A stretch of DNA of 45,998 nt from Modicisalibacter coralii. GTDB lineage: Bacteria; Pseudomonadota; Gammaproteobacteria; Pseudomonadales; Halomonadaceae. Position numbers and translations under genes: made by a program. This document shows, piece by piece, positions 1-8,488 of the stretch. The notes beneath the pieces are model-generated. The model searched no databases and was not told the DNA's origin. It was given only the letters and a program-made list of their open reading frames with translations. The DNA lies in assembly GCF_004117855.1 (NCBI RefSeq), contig NZ_QWBW01000036.1, positions 1-45,998 on the forward strand, in the 5' to 3' direction. The first letter of the stretch is position 1; each line of letters starts with the position of its first letter.

Positions 1-1
1 G

Positions 2-592
2 ACCGAGACCACGATCCGTTCGAAGCCCGCCGCCACGTCCATGGCCGTGGCGACGGTGGTGCTGTTCGGCTCGCTGGCGATGCTGGTCTACCCGCTGCTC
101 TACCCGCTCACCGGCATGGACGAAGGGCTCTTCGGCATCTACATCGGCGCCACCGTCCACGAAGTGGCACAAGTGGTCGCCGCCGGCGATGCGGTGGGCC
201 CGCAGGCGCTGGCCAACGCGGTGATCGTCAAGCTGGTGCGGGTGATGCTGCTCGTCCCCTTCCTGCTGGTGGTCGGCCAGTGGTGGATCCGCCGGCAGGC
301 CAGCGAAGGCAACACCGAGGTGGTCCGCGGCGGTCTGGTGATCCCCTGGTTCGCCTTCGGCTTCCTGGCGATGGTCGTCTTCAACAGCCTCGTCGCCCTG
401 CCGGCGCCGCTGCATCAGTCGCTGGTGGTGATCGGACAGATCGCCCTGGCCATGGCGATGGCCGCGCTGGGCTTCGAGACGCGCCTGGAAAAGCTCAAGG
501 CCCTGGGGGTCAAGCCCTTCCTGCTGGCCCTGTGCCTGTTCGCCATGCTCCTCGCCGGCGGCATGCTGGTCACGCCGTTGCTGATGCGTTGA
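2..592 (+). CDS. YeiH/UPF0324-family membrane transporter, C-terminal part
   Basis: Partial gene entering from the left edge; the reading frame is open from base 2, so the ATG at 41 is internal. The protein is almost wholly hydrophobic, with several membrane segments. It carries the family-typical stretch FGIYIGATVHEVAQVVAAGD, followed by a conserved segment of the NAVIVKLVRVM type. YeiH-family proteins (UPF0324) are inner-membrane proteins annotated as putative sulfate exporters; the true substrate is not established. The gene ends just before a strong hairpin and converges on ugd. Family assignment is from recognised sequence pattern; substrate is unknown. Confidence 0.8.
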   Translation, partial: TETTIRSKPAATSMAVATVVLFGSLAMLVYPLLYPLTGMDEGLFGIYIGATVHEVAQVVAAGDAVGPQALANAVIVKLVRVMLLVPFLLVVGQWWIRRQASEGNTEVVRGGLVIPWFAFGFLAMVVFNSLVALPAPLHQSLVVIGQIALAMAMAALGFETRLEKLKALGVKPFLLALCLFAMLLAGGMLVTPLLMR

Positions 593-620
593 TCGCCCGC
601 TCCGGGCCACCTGAAATGCC

Positions 621-682
621 AAGGCCCCGGCTCATGAATGGCCCCCGATCGTCGGGAGGTTCGTTCATCGAGCCGGGGCCTT
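621..682. terminator. Bidirectional intrinsic terminator
   Basis: A 12-base perfect inverted repeat (AAGGCCCCGGCT at 621-632 and AGCCGGGGCCTT at 671-682) encloses a second small GC-rich hairpin. It sits between the convergent yeiH-like gene and ugd. Arms end in AA/TT, so it can serve both strands. Confidence 0.8.
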
Positions 683-699
683 GTCGATACAGGGCGGCT

Positions 700-2040
700 T
701 CAGTGCCTGGCCAGAGAGGCCCCGCGCCCCACGGCGTAGTAGAGCAGTCCCGCCTCGCGGGCCGCCTGCGGGTCGTAGAGATTGCGGCCGTCGACGACGA
801 CGGGCACCGCCAGCGTCCGCCTGAGCCAGGCGAAGTCGACGCTGCGAAAGGCCTTCCATTCGGTGCAGATCACCAGCGCATCGGCGCCGGCCACGGCCTG
901 TTCACGGCTGTCGACGAGGTCCAGCTCGTCACGCTCGCCGTACAGCCGCCGGCACTCCTCCATGGCCTCGGGGTCGAAGGCCCGGACACGGGCACCAGCG
1001 GCCCACAGGGCTTCCATCAGCGTGCGGCTGGGCGCCTCGCGCATGTCGTCGGTATTGGGCTTGAAGGCCAGGCCCCAGACCGCGACGGTCTTGCCGGTCA
1101 GGTCGCCGTCGAAGGCCTGGGCCAGCTTGCCGAACAGCGTGGCCTTCTGGCGCTGGTTGACCGCTTCCACCGCCTCGAGCAGCTCGGCCCGATAGCCGAT
1201 ATCGCCGGCGGTGCGTGCCAGGGCCTGGACATCCTTGGGAAAGCAGGACCCGCCATAGCCGCAGCCGGGATAGATGAAGTGATAGCCGATCCGTGGATCC
1301 GAGCCGATCCCGCGTCGCACCTGCTCGATGTCCGCGCCCAGCCGCTCGGCGAGATTGGCGATCTCGTTCATGAAGCTGATCTTGGTGGCCAGCATGGCAT
1401 TGGCCGCGTACTTGGTCAGTTCGGCGCTCTTCACGTCCATGACCATCAGCTTCTCGTGATGGCGGTTATAGGGCGCGTAGCATTCGCGCATCAATGTCTC
1501 GACCCGCGACGAGTCGGTGCCGACGATGATCCGCGCACCGTGGGTGAAATCCTCGATCGCCGCACCTTCCTTGAGGAACTCCGGGTTGGAGCAGACATCG
1601 AAGGTCAACCGACTGCCGCGCGCGTCGAGGGCCCGACGCACCTCGGCCTCGACACGCTCGGCGGTCCCCACCGGCACGGTGGACTTGTCGACGATCACCT
1701 TGTCGTCGTGCATGTGCTCGCCGATGCTGCGCGCCACCGCCAGCACGTACTGAAGATCGGCGCTCCCGTCCTCGTCCGGGGGCGTGCCCACGGCGATGAA
1801 CTGCAAGGTGCCGAAGGCCACCGCGTCGGCGACGTCGGACGTGAAACGCAGCCGTCCTTCGGCGACGTTGCTGCGCACCATGGCCTCCAGGCCCGGCTCG
1901 TAGATGGGGATCTCGCCGGCCTCGAGACGGGCGATCTTGGCCGTGTCGACATCCATGCACAGCACGTCGTGGCCGACATCGGCCAGGCAGGTTCCGGTGA
2001 CCAGGCCCACGTAGCCGGTGCCGAAGATGGTGATTTTCAT
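700..2040 (-). CDS. ugd: UDP-glucose 6-dehydrogenase
   Basis: Oxidises UDP-glucose to UDP-glucuronate with two NAD+, supplying sugar acids for exopolysaccharide, capsule or lipopolysaccharide. The 446-residue protein has the usual family length. An N-terminal Rossmann fold begins [15 protein letters not shown], the central part carries KSTVPVGT and the NPEFLKEG segment, and the catalytic cysteine lies in [10 protein letters not shown] (about C266). The start ATG at 2040 is preceded by AGGAAAG at suitable spacing. It lies 60 bases downstream of the epimerase gene on the same strand, so the two are probably co-transcribed and act in sequence on the UDP-sugar pool. Confidence 0.95.
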   Translation of the reverse strand: MKITIFGTGYVGLVTGTCLADVGHDVLCMDVDTAKIARLEAGEIPIYEPGLEAMVRSNVAEGRLRFTSDVADAVAFGTLQFIAVGTPPDEDGSADLQYVLAVARSIGEHMHDDKVIVDKSTVPVGTAERVEAEVRRALDARGSRLTFDVCSNPEFLKEGAAIEDFTHGARIIVGTDSSRVETLMRECYAPYNRHHEKLMVMDVKSAELTKYAANAMLATKISFMNEIANLAERLGADIEQVRRGIGSDPRIGYHFIYPGCGYGGSCFPKDVQALARTAGDIGYRAELLEAVEAVNQRQKATLFGKLAQAFDGDLTGKTVAVWGLAFKPNTDDMREAPSRTLMEALWAAGARVRAFDPEAMEECRRLYGERDELDLVDSREQAVAGADALVICTEWKAFRSVDFAWLRRTLAVPVVVDGRNLYDPQAAREAGLLYYAVGRGASLARH

Positions 2041-2100
2041 GGCAAAGCTTTCCTGTCGATTGTGTTGGCGCCGACAAGCCGTCGCCGCACCGGGTGACGG

Positions 2101-3108
2101 TCAGACCTGATAGAAGTCGCGATACCAGTCGACGAATCGGGCAACCCCCTCGTCGACGCCGACCCGCGGCCGATAGCCGGTTACCGCGAACAGCGCCTCG
2201 GTATCGGCCCAGGTCTGGGGCACGTCGCCCGGCTGCATGTCCTGAAAGTCGCAGCGCGCCGTGCGCCCGGTGGCCGAGGCGATGGCGCGGATGAAATCCA
2301 TCAGCGAAACCGGGCTGCCATGGCCGATGTTGTACAGCGTGAAGGGCGCACGCGCGACATCCGGGACCGTCGCTTCACTGGTCCATTCGCGATGCGCGCT
2401 GGGGATCACATCCTGGATGCGCACGATGCCCTCGACGATATCGTCGATGTAGGTGAAGTCCCGCGACATCTCGCCATGGTTGTAGACCGACAACGGGCGG
2501 CCCTCGAGAATCGCCCGGGTGAACTTGAACAAGGCCATGTCCGGGCGCCCCCAGGGGCCATAGACGGTGAAGAAGCGCAGCCCCGTGGTGGGGATGCCGT
2601 AGAGGTGCGCATAGGTGTGCGACATCAACTCGTTGGACTTCTTGGTCGCCGCATAGAGGCTGATGGGATGATCGACGTTGTCGCGGGTCTCGAACGGGAC
2701 CTTGGCATTCATGCCATAGACCGAGCTCGACGAGGCATAGATCAGGTGCGGAACCTGCTGATGACGACAGCCTTCGAGCACGTTGAGGTGCCCCACCAGG
2801 TTGGACTGGGCATAGACACGCGGGTTGTCGATCGAATAGCGCACCCCGGCCTGGGCCGCCAGATGAATCACTCGATCGAAGCGCTCGGTGTCGAACAGCG
2901 CCTGCATGCCGGCATCATCCGCCAGGTCGAGCCGCTCGAAGCGCACATTGGCAAAGTGCGCCAGATCCTCGAGCCGCGCCTGCTTGAGGCCGACATCGTA
3001 GTAGTCGTTGAGGTTGTCGATACCGACGATGGTGTGTCCATCGCCGGCCAGGCGTTTGGCGACCGCATGGCCGATGAAGCCGGCCATGCCGGTGATCAGA
3101 ATGTTCAT
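2101..3108 (-). CDS. NAD-dependent sugar epimerase, UDP-glucuronate 4-epimerase type
   Basis: Extended short-chain dehydrogenase/reductase acting on nucleotide sugars. The Rossmann motif TGMAGFIG starts at residue 6. The segment DNLNDYYDVGLKQARL is typical of UDP-glucuronate 4-epimerases, and the catalytic Tyr/Lys pair is in LYAATKKSNE (about Y152, K156). A start at 3108 (MNILITG) is chosen because it begins right at the Rossmann strand; an ATG 30 bases upstream would add an unrelated tail. Beside ugd, the pair could convert UDP-glucose through UDP-glucuronate to UDP-galacturonate. Substrate specificity is inferred from similarity and neighbourhood. Confidence 0.88.
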   Translation of the reverse strand: MNILITGMAGFIGHAVAKRLAGDGHTIVGIDNLNDYYDVGLKQARLEDLAHFANVRFERLDLADDAGMQALFDTERFDRVIHLAAQAGVRYSIDNPRVYAQSNLVGHLNVLEGCRHQQVPHLIYASSSSVYGMNAKVPFETRDNVDHPISLYAATKKSNELMSHTYAHLYGIPTTGLRFFTVYGPWGRPDMALFKFTRAILEGRPLSVYNHGEMSRDFTYIDDIVEGIVRIQDVIPSAHREWTSEATVPDVARAPFTLYNIGHGSPVSLMDFIRAIASATGRTARCDFQDMQPGDVPQTWADTEALFAVTGYRPRVGVDEGVARFVDWYRDFYQV

Positions 3109-3186
3109 GACACTACCGAACCGCGAAAAATGCGCCACTATACCATGCGCCTTCTCGGACGCGCGCCCTTCTCGCGGGCGATCCCT

Positions 3187-3696
3187 TCAGGCAGCACGGC
3201 GTGCGGCGAGCCACCCGGCCAGCCCCATGATCAACAAGACCACGGCGCCCAGACTGATCGCCGCCAGCGCATTGTCGAGCGAGGCCAGGCGCGGGTCATC
3301 GGGGGGGATATCGGGCGCGCGACGCAGCCCGTACAGCGCCAGTTGCCCGGCACCGGCCACCAGCGTCAACAGCAGTCCCAGCGGCAGACAGGACGCCAGG
3401 GCCGGCGGTACCGGCAAGCGTGGCCAGCGCCACTCGCGACGCGGCCTGGGCGCCTTGCGGCCCGCGCCCTTGGCCGCTTGCTTGCCCTTCTTTGCCGATG
3501 ACGCGCCCGCCGCCCCACGGCGCTGCTTGCCATCGCCGGCGGAGCGGCGGTTCGTCGCCGCGCCCCGGGGCTTGCGTTGCCCGGCCCGAGAGGCCTTCCT
3601 TGGCGTGCCTCGTGACCAGCGACGCACCAGCGACACCGAGACCACGCTCATCAAGGCCAACAGGGATGTAAAAAAGATCAACGCCGGCATTGCCAT
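3187..3696 (-). CDS. Unrecognised membrane protein with basic linker
   Basis: 169 residues, family not recognised. One hydrophobic segment at about residues 3-24 is followed by a long Lys/Arg/Ala/Gly-rich low-complexity linker (about 25-90), then two more hydrophobic segments near 98-122 and 142-165. The linker would lie in the cytoplasm and could contact nucleic acid or acidic lipids, but that is speculation. It lies 50 bases downstream of another membrane-protein gene on the same strand, suggesting a two-gene unit. The low-complexity composition lowers confidence in the exact start. Confidence 0.5.
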   Translation of the reverse strand: MAMPALIFFTSLLALMSVVSVSLVRRWSRGTPRKASRAGQRKPRGAATNRRSAGDGKQRRGAAGASSAKKGKQAAKGAGRKAPRPRREWRWPRLPVPPALASCLPLGLLLTLVAGAGQLALYGLRRAPDIPPDDPRLASLDNALAAISLGAVVLLIMGLAGWLAARRAA

Positions 3697-3746
3697 CCGC
3701 TCAAGTCAGTAACCTCGAGAAAGGGTAACGCGATCCGCCTCGGCCG

Positions 3747-4331
3747 TCAGGCACTCATGCCCCGGTCTCCCGTGGCGGCAGCAGATGTATCGCGCGGTGA
3801 CGCGACCTGCTCGAACTGGGCCAGCAGATCCGACTGGTGCGTGGAAAAGCGGGTCTTGTGCAACGCCCCACGGGCATCGAGCCACTCCACCTCGTTGATA
3901 CCATCGACCAGGGCCTGATTGGCCTCGGCCGCGGTCCTGGGGGCCACGTCATTGATCGAGCAGATCAGGGCGCGTTCGGTGATACGCCCGCGCAAGGGGC
4001 TGTTCTTGCCCAGCCGCAGGATCTTGAGCACGGCGTTACGCGTATTGCCGCTTTCATCGATACCCTGGGTCGGCGGTTCGTGATCGTCATGCTCCCGGTG
4101 ACGCTCGAGTTTAGCGATCTCGTCACAGAGCCGGGTCATCGCGAAGGCCATGAAGAACAGCATGGCATTGAGCACGACCATGCCGATGGGCACGAGGTGA
4201 AGCTGGGCAATCAGGGTCTGCGGTTGATTCCGGGGATCGAACTCCAGCAGCATCAGCGTCGTGTACGGCGCAGACGCCAACGCGATCAGCCACACAAGGC
4301 TGAGAACGGCGACTCGCGACTTCTGGCCCAT
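3747..4331 (-). CDS. Two-TM membrane protein with a possible degenerate PDZ-like region
   Basis: 194 residues, family not recognised. Two hydrophobic segments lie at about 8-28 and 45-68, followed by a soluble half rich in charged residues. The stretch around residues 110-165 (leucine-rich start, ALICSINDVAPRTAAEANQA, then a WLDARG-type strand) has the spacing of a PDZ ligand-binding domain, whose usual form reads like 'GDVIVAVNG...RTAADLR'. This is a pattern resemblance, not proof. A strong ribosome-binding site, GGGGGAG, sits just before the ATG at 4331. It is followed at 50 bases by the basic-linker membrane protein. Confidence 0.6.
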   Translation of the reverse strand: MGQKSRVAVLSLVWLIALASAPYTTLMLLEFDPRNQPQTLIAQLHLVPIGMVVLNAMLFFMAFAMTRLCDEIAKLERHREHDDHEPPTQGIDESGNTRNAVLKILRLGKNSPLRGRITERALICSINDVAPRTAAEANQALVDGINEVEWLDARGALHKTRFSTHQSDLLAQFEQVASPRDTSAAATGDRGMSA

Positions 4332-4630
4332 GTGCTCCCCCGCGAATTATTGTCTTCTATCGGTGGTCACGCCGTCTTGGAGGCCACAGGGTATGCCATG
4401 AAACCGAGTCCCGGCAGCCGACGGTCTTTTCCGATGGGATCGACTCTCGATCAGTCGATTGAAACATCTCCTACAAAGGTTATTTCAAAGTGTTGCAGAA
4501 AGAATACCGGTATTATCGTAACAAAAAGATATCGAGGATTACTTTTGATGTCGTTTGGTAACGCGATCCACGGTCGGGGACGAAACAAGGCCCCCCGCCG
4601 CGGGCGCAGGCGAGGTCCGCAGGGCGCCGG
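4332..4630. other. Intergenic, AT-rich patch, no gene seen
   Basis: About 300 bases between two minus-strand genes. Bases 4455-4560 are distinctly AT-rich against GC-rich flanks and probably hold the promoter of the 3747-4331 gene. Small open frames here have arginine/proline-rich shadow composition and no ribosome-binding site. Confidence 0.4.
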
Positions 4631-4668
4631 AAACACGCGGGGCCACCTCATGGCGAGCCCGCGTGTTT
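4631..4668 (-). terminator. Hairpin terminator after the 4679-4921 gene
   Basis: An 11-base inverted repeat, AAACACGCGGG (4631-4641) and CCCGCGTGTTT (4658-4668), lies directly downstream of the minus-strand small gene. On the minus strand the second arm ends in TTT. Confidence 0.6.
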
Positions 4669-4678
4669 GCGACAGACG

Positions 4679-4921
4679 TCACGTCAGGCCGGCATTCCTC
4701 AATTCGGCCGCGAACTGGTGCGCGACGCGATTCATCTGTGTCGGGTCCACACCCGGCAACATCTTCCGCAGCTCCGCAAACAGGCTCTCGGCATTAGAAT
4801 GGCGACCGGAGTAGATCAGCAAGAACAGATATTGTTCGATCTGCTTGTCGGTATAGGCGCTCGCGGCATTGCGCGAGCGCGTCTTCCAGGTATTGGTGCG
4901 AGTGTTTCGATTGTTCGACAT
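4679..4921 (-). CDS. Small unrecognised protein downstream of the stator genes
   Basis: About 80 residues from the chosen start (MSNNRNTRTNTW); an in-frame upstream start would add 27 poorly conserved-looking residues. The N-terminus is basic and Asn/Thr/Arg-rich. The rest is predicted helical (YTDKQIEQYLFLLIYSG, then ESLFAELRKMLPG). It starts 77 bases after the motB-like stop on the same strand and is followed by a terminator, so it may be the last gene of that operon. Function is unknown. Confidence 0.5.
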   Translation of the reverse strand: MSNNRNTRTNTWKTRSRNAASAYTDKQIEQYLFLLIYSGRHSNAESLFAELRKMLPGVDPTQMNRVAHQFAAELRNAGLT

Positions 4922-4998
4922 GGCCCTGCCAAGCTTTACGAGTTGGCCCCCGCGGATACGGGGGCTGGCGAATCTCATTCCGGCGGATGATACCTCAT

Positions 4999-5955
4999 TC
5001 ACGAGGCAGGGGCATGAATGAGGATCTCGACACGGCGGTTTGCCGCGCGCCCCTGGTTCGTCGCGTTGCTCTGCAAGGGACGCGTGTCGGCGTACCCCAC
5101 GGCGCGCAGTCGCGACGGATCGACCCCGGCCTTGACCAGATAACGCAGAATGGCCGTCGCCCGGGCGCTCGACAACTCCCAGTTGGACGGGAACCGCGGC
5201 GTGTCGATCGGCACGCTGTCGGTATGTCCTTCGACGGAGATTTCTCCCTCGTACTGTTCGAGCAGCGACACCAGCCCCTGCACGACGTCGCGTCCGGGAT
5301 CGGTCAGATCGGCATCGCCGGAACCAAACAGCAGATGGTCCTGAATGCGCAGGTTGATGCCACCCTTCACGCGAGACACTTCGACGCCGTCGATCACCGG
5401 CAGCGGGCTCTGCTGCGGCATCGCCCGAGCCACGGCGAGTGCCGCCAGCCTGGCGGGCTCGCTGATCAGCGCCTGGCGCGCCCCGACCTGCCGGGCGGCG
5501 GCGAGCGCCGGCGCCGAAATCGCCACGTCACGCGCGTCTGACCGCGCGGGGGCCATCATCCCTCGCCCCGCGATCAACTGAGCGCTGGCCAGCGCCACAG
5601 GGTTGATTCGCGGTGGAGCCTGCAACGCCGTGATGCGGATGCCCGTGCCGCGTGGCATGGTACGCGGACCGCCCGCGCTCGGTGCCGCGCCGGCAGAAAC
5701 CCGACGCGCCGCCGCCACCGCCGCGCTATCGATCGCCTGGGCCGCGTTGGCCTGATTCGCCTCGAGCGCCCCGCGCACGGCACCGACGATACCCCCGGCC
5801 CCGCCGCTGACGGTGAGAAGCAGCACGAACAGGGCGACCAGCAGGGTCATGATATCCATGTAGCTGATCATCCAGCCATCGCCGTCGCGTTCATGCGGGT
5901 GGACCGCCAGCAATCGATGGTGGCGGTCATTCCGGCGCCGGGGATGTTCAAGCAT
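4999..5955 (-). CDS. motB: MotB-like stator protein with OmpA C-terminal domain
   Basis: Proton/sodium-channel stator subunit with peptidoglycan anchor. The start at 5955 (MLEHPRRRN) overlaps the upstream motA stop (ATGCTTGA), as expected for translational coupling. A single membrane helix at about 31-52 carries SYMDIMTLL, whose aspartate (about D34) is the ion-binding residue of MotB/PomB. A long Ala-rich periplasmic linker (about 55-200) leads to an OmpA-like domain with VEGHTDSVPI, NWELSSARA and NRRVEILI. Length is about 318 residues. It is MotB-type rather than TolR/ExbD because of the OmpA domain. Whether it drives flagella or another process cannot be told here, since no flagellar genes are present. 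Confidence 0.85.
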   Translation of the reverse strand: MLEHPRRRNDRHHRLLAVHPHERDGDGWMISYMDIMTLLVALFVLLLTVSGGAGGIVGAVRGALEANQANAAQAIDSAAVAAARRVSAGAAPSAGGPRTMPRGTGIRITALQAPPRINPVALASAQLIAGRGMMAPARSDARDVAISAPALAAARQVGARQALISEPARLAALAVARAMPQQSPLPVIDGVEVSRVKGGINLRIQDHLLFGSGDADLTDPGRDVVQGLVSLLEQYEGEISVEGHTDSVPIDTPRFPSNWELSSARATAILRYLVKAGVDPSRLRAVGYADTRPLQSNATNQGRAANRRVEILIHAPAS

Positions 5956-6763
5956 TGACGGGGCCGTCCTTGCGCTTGAGCCGCCTTGGCGGCGGGTCGC
6001 GCATCTCGTCATGCGGCGTGGCCACGAAGGAGTTGAGCGTTTCCTCGACGAACGACGGCAACCGCCGCTTGGCGATCAGCGATACGCCTTCGAGCACCAT
6101 GTTCATGGCGATCAGCCGCTGTTCGGTACGGCGCTCGAGTTTGACGGCGATCGGCTTGCAGACCAGGTTGGCCAGCAGAATCCCGTAAAAGGTCGACAGC
6201 AGGGCGACGGCCATCTTGGGGCCGACGGTGGCGATTTCACCGAGCTGCATGACCTGGAGCATGTTGACCAGCCCGACCAGGGTACCGATCATCCCGAAAG
6301 CCGGAGCGTAGGCTGCCATGGTGCGAAAGATCTGGGCTTCGGCAAGCTCTCTGGCCTTGAGACGGGCGATCCGCCAGTGCAACAGATCGAGGACTTCCTC
6401 TTCGCGGGTGTTATCGATGACCAGCTGGACCCCGGTACGCAGGAAGGGATTCCGGGCCTGTTTCAGCAGCTTCTCGACGGCGCGGATGTCGCCCTTGAAC
6501 CAGAGGCGGGCCATCGCCACGAGCTCGCGGATGTCCTCCTCGATGTAGCTGTCCTCGCGCCGGAAGACCACACCGACCAGCCGTACCACGCGAACCACCT
6601 CCCGCAGCGGATAGCTGATGAAGGTGGCCGCCAGCGTTCCGGCCAGAACGATCAGGAGCCCGGGCAGGTTGACGAAGCCGGTCGCCGAATCGGCGCTCAA
6701 CAACACCACACACCCAAGCAGCAGCACGCTTGCGACGATGCCGATCAGAGTGGATACATTCAT
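5948..6763 (-). CDS. motA: MotA/PomA-like stator channel subunit
   Basis: Partner of the MotB-like protein; together they form an ion-conducting motor complex in the inner membrane. The start is set at MNVSTLIGIVASV (6763), which begins the first membrane helix; upstream in-frame sequence looks non-coding. Four hydrophobic segments are visible, two near the N-terminus and two around residues 150-200. The conserved channel segment reads YAPAFGMIGTLVGLVNML. A charged cytoplasmic loop (about 55-140) and the pattern of a 271-residue product fit PomA/MotA rather than TolQ. The C-terminus overlaps the motB start. Confidence 0.87.
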   Translation of the reverse strand: MNVSTLIGIVASVLLLGCVVLLSADSATGFVNLPGLLIVLAGTLAATFISYPLREVVRVVRLVGVVFRREDSYIEEDIRELVAMARLWFKGDIRAVEKLLKQARNPFLRTGVQLVIDNTREEEVLDLLHWRIARLKARELAEAQIFRTMAAYAPAFGMIGTLVGLVNMLQVMQLGEIATVGPKMAVALLSTFYGILLANLVCKPIAVKLERRTEQRLIAMNMVLEGVSLIAKRRLPSFVEETLNSFVATPHDEMRDPPPRRLKRKDGPVNA

Positions 6764-6993
6764 TCGGGACGAATCTCGTTGGGGATTCAGGAGGCGTCCA
6801 TCGTAGCGCTCCCCGGCAGCGGCAAAACCATGAAAAGGCGTGATACGCGACCGCCTTCTTGCCACTACCCCGCCCTAGCGGCCCTACCGGGCGGCATCAA
6901 CGGGGACGCATGGCAGGGCGAGGGATGCCTGGAACAGGACGTTGCGAATGGCGGCTGCACGGAAAGAGTGCGGAAGAATGCCGTTCGGATGGA

Positions 6994-7239
6994 TCAGCTC
7001 GCTTCATATTCCAGCATGATACTCAGCAGATCACGAACGCTATCGTCGCTTTGCTGGAAGTCTTTCATGAGATCGCGCAACTGCTTTTCGAAATCGCGCC
7101 TTGCGTTACGCGAAGATGCCTCGCTGGACGCGTCCAGGTCTCGCAGGGCCTTGGCAAAGGCGTCGTCGAGTTCATTGAACTGACGCAGCTTCTCGCGCTC
7201 GCTGAGCTGCGAATTCCTTCTCGGGCCGTAGTTTTTCAT
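6994..7239 (-). CDS. Small protein resembling the oligomerisation region of MvaT
   Basis: 81 residues from MKNYGPRRN. The C-terminal half reads DFEKQLRDLMKDF, then a serine, RD and LLSIML. It lines up with the mvaT product encoded 500 bases away, which reads DFKERLEALMSEF, then KSPRD and VIDML. In MvaT this region belongs to the coiled-coil/dimerisation module. The small protein ends right after it and has no AT-hook-like DNA-binding domain (the NPHTGE...GGN module is absent). By analogy with truncated H-NS relatives it might bind MvaT and modulate it; that is inference. The protein is highly charged and predicted helical throughout. Start choice is uncertain because the ribosome-binding site is weak. 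Confidence 0.6.
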   Translation of the reverse strand: MKNYGPRRNSQLSEREKLRQFNELDDAFAKALRDLDASSEASSRNARRDFEKQLRDLMKDFQQSDDSVRDLLSIMLEYEAS

Positions 7240-7732
7240 AGTCTCAAGACAACCGTGCCTTATCATTCTCGATACATCGCACACACGAACGATGTCCGAG
7301 GAGATTAACGAACAGCACACTGGTCAATTAACAGCGAATCATGGACCCACGGAAGAGGCCATGGGACAGTGCGGGGATGCCATCCTACCCCAAGATGCTG
7401 GAATTGCAAACAATCGACGAGGTCTCGGGCGATTCCTCGCCGATTGCACGGATCATCGGGATGACCGCACCCGACGGGATTAGAACGCCTTTCACAACCG
7501 GTAGATGAAACAGGCTTCTCCGGCGGCAGGGCGTCGCGAGGGCGCTGTAAACCCCTCCGTGGGCGCTACCTTTGCTATCTGACCACCATGGATGGCGGGA
7601 ATGCCGGAATGGAAAGGAGCATTTTCCGGCCATGGCAAAGGACCCTCGCTTTGCCCTGCCACCGGCGCCCATCATCAGAGGGTTTGGAAATAAGCTCTAA
7701 GCCGACGGCAAGGCGCGTCATCGCAGGCGATG
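7240..7732. other. Gene-free interval between the small MvaT-like gene and mvaT
   Basis: About 490 bases without a convincing gene; open frames here have shadow composition. It contains a short perfect inverted repeat (GGCAAAG at 7634-7640, CTTTGCC at 7649-7655) without a T-run. It probably carries the promoter of the downstream small gene and the 3' end of the mvaT transcript. Confidence 0.4.
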
Positions 7733-8113
7733 TCAATCTTCGGTGCGCACCAGCCAGGATTCGACGGTCTCGGCACCGTGCTCGTCCTTCCACGCCTTGA
7801 GCGTCTTCTGGTTGCCACCCCGGGTTTCGACGACTTCCCCGGTGTGCGGATTCTTGTAGATCTTCAGTTTACGCTTGCGCCGGCCACTGGACGTCGTCTT
7901 GGCCTGGCTGGCAGCCGTGCTCTGCTGCGGTTTCGGATCGAGCATGTCGATGACGTCTCGCGGGCTCTTGTCGAACTCGCTCATGAGCGCTTCCAGGCGC
8001 TCCTTGAAGTCCAGTTCGTTCTTGAGCCGCTGATCGCCTTCGAGCTGCTTCAACTCTTCACTGAGTTGCTTGAGCAGCTGTTCTTTCTTCATGTACTCAC
8101 TGAGTAGCGACAT
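7733..8113 (-). CDS. mvaT: MvaT/H-NS-family nucleoid-associated protein
   Basis: Xenogeneic silencer that coats AT-rich, horizontally acquired DNA. The 126-residue product follows the Pseudomonas MvaT layout. An N-terminal coiled coil (about 1-60, with LLSEYMKKEQLLKQLSEELK and the DVIDMLDPK end) leads through a Ser/Ala/Lys linker to a C-terminal DNA-binding domain with KIYKNPHTGEVVETRGGN and LKAWKDEHG. The NPHTGE...GGN motif is diagnostic for MvaT rather than enteric H-NS. AAGAAGG precedes the ATG. The two AT-rich accessory islands in this window are natural candidates for its targets. Confidence 0.92.
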   Translation of the reverse strand: MSLLSEYMKKEQLLKQLSEELKQLEGDQRLKNELDFKERLEALMSEFDKSPRDVIDMLDPKPQQSTAASQAKTTSSGRRKRKLKIYKNPHTGEVVETRGGNQKTLKAWKDEHGAETVESWLVRTED

Positions 8114-8455
8114 TGGGATGTTGCCTTCTTTCTTCGGATGGGATTAACGAGATGCCCCTCCATTATCAACCGATAACGCTTTTATGCCAAGTGCGAGTTA
8201 TCGGCGTGGCTCTTTTTCACTTTTCGGCTAATTTCCTTTAAGTAATCGCCGTCCGTCAATACGTGACCGGCGGCTTTCGAGCCGACGGTTAAATCTGCCA
8301 CTCGCGGGCATCCCGGAACAACGCGAATAGCGGCTTGCCGACTCCCGGTGAAAAGGGCTGCAGGGGAAAGCAATGCGTCGCGATCGTGAAGGGGGCGGTA
8401 GAACGGCACGAGTCCGGCAGCGGGCCATGGACACTACTGGCCCCCGTCGCTAGCA

Positions 8456-8488
8456 TTGTCAACCAATTAAAAGATACAAGGTTGACTA
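8456..8488 (+). promoter_or_regulatory. BirA-type biotin operator overlapping the bioA leader
   Basis: TTGTCAACC (8456-8464), 15 bases, then GGTTGACTA (8480-8488). This matches the known BirA operator pattern TTGTAAACC-N14-16-GGTTTACAA with matched substitutions in both arms. The right arm abuts the bioA ATG at 8489, and its AAGG is the only ribosome-binding-like sequence available. Confidence 0.78.

Noticed and set aside
280-2097. Very long plus-strand open frame of about 600 codons across the ugd region
   Set aside because: It is antisense to ugd, begins inside the yeiH-like gene, and has shadow composition (Arg/Gly/His-rich). The minus-strand Ugd sequence is unambiguous.
7385-7675. Minus-strand frame of 96 codons between the two MvaT-like genes
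   Set aside because: Composition is not coding-like, no ribosome-binding site, no recognisable motif.
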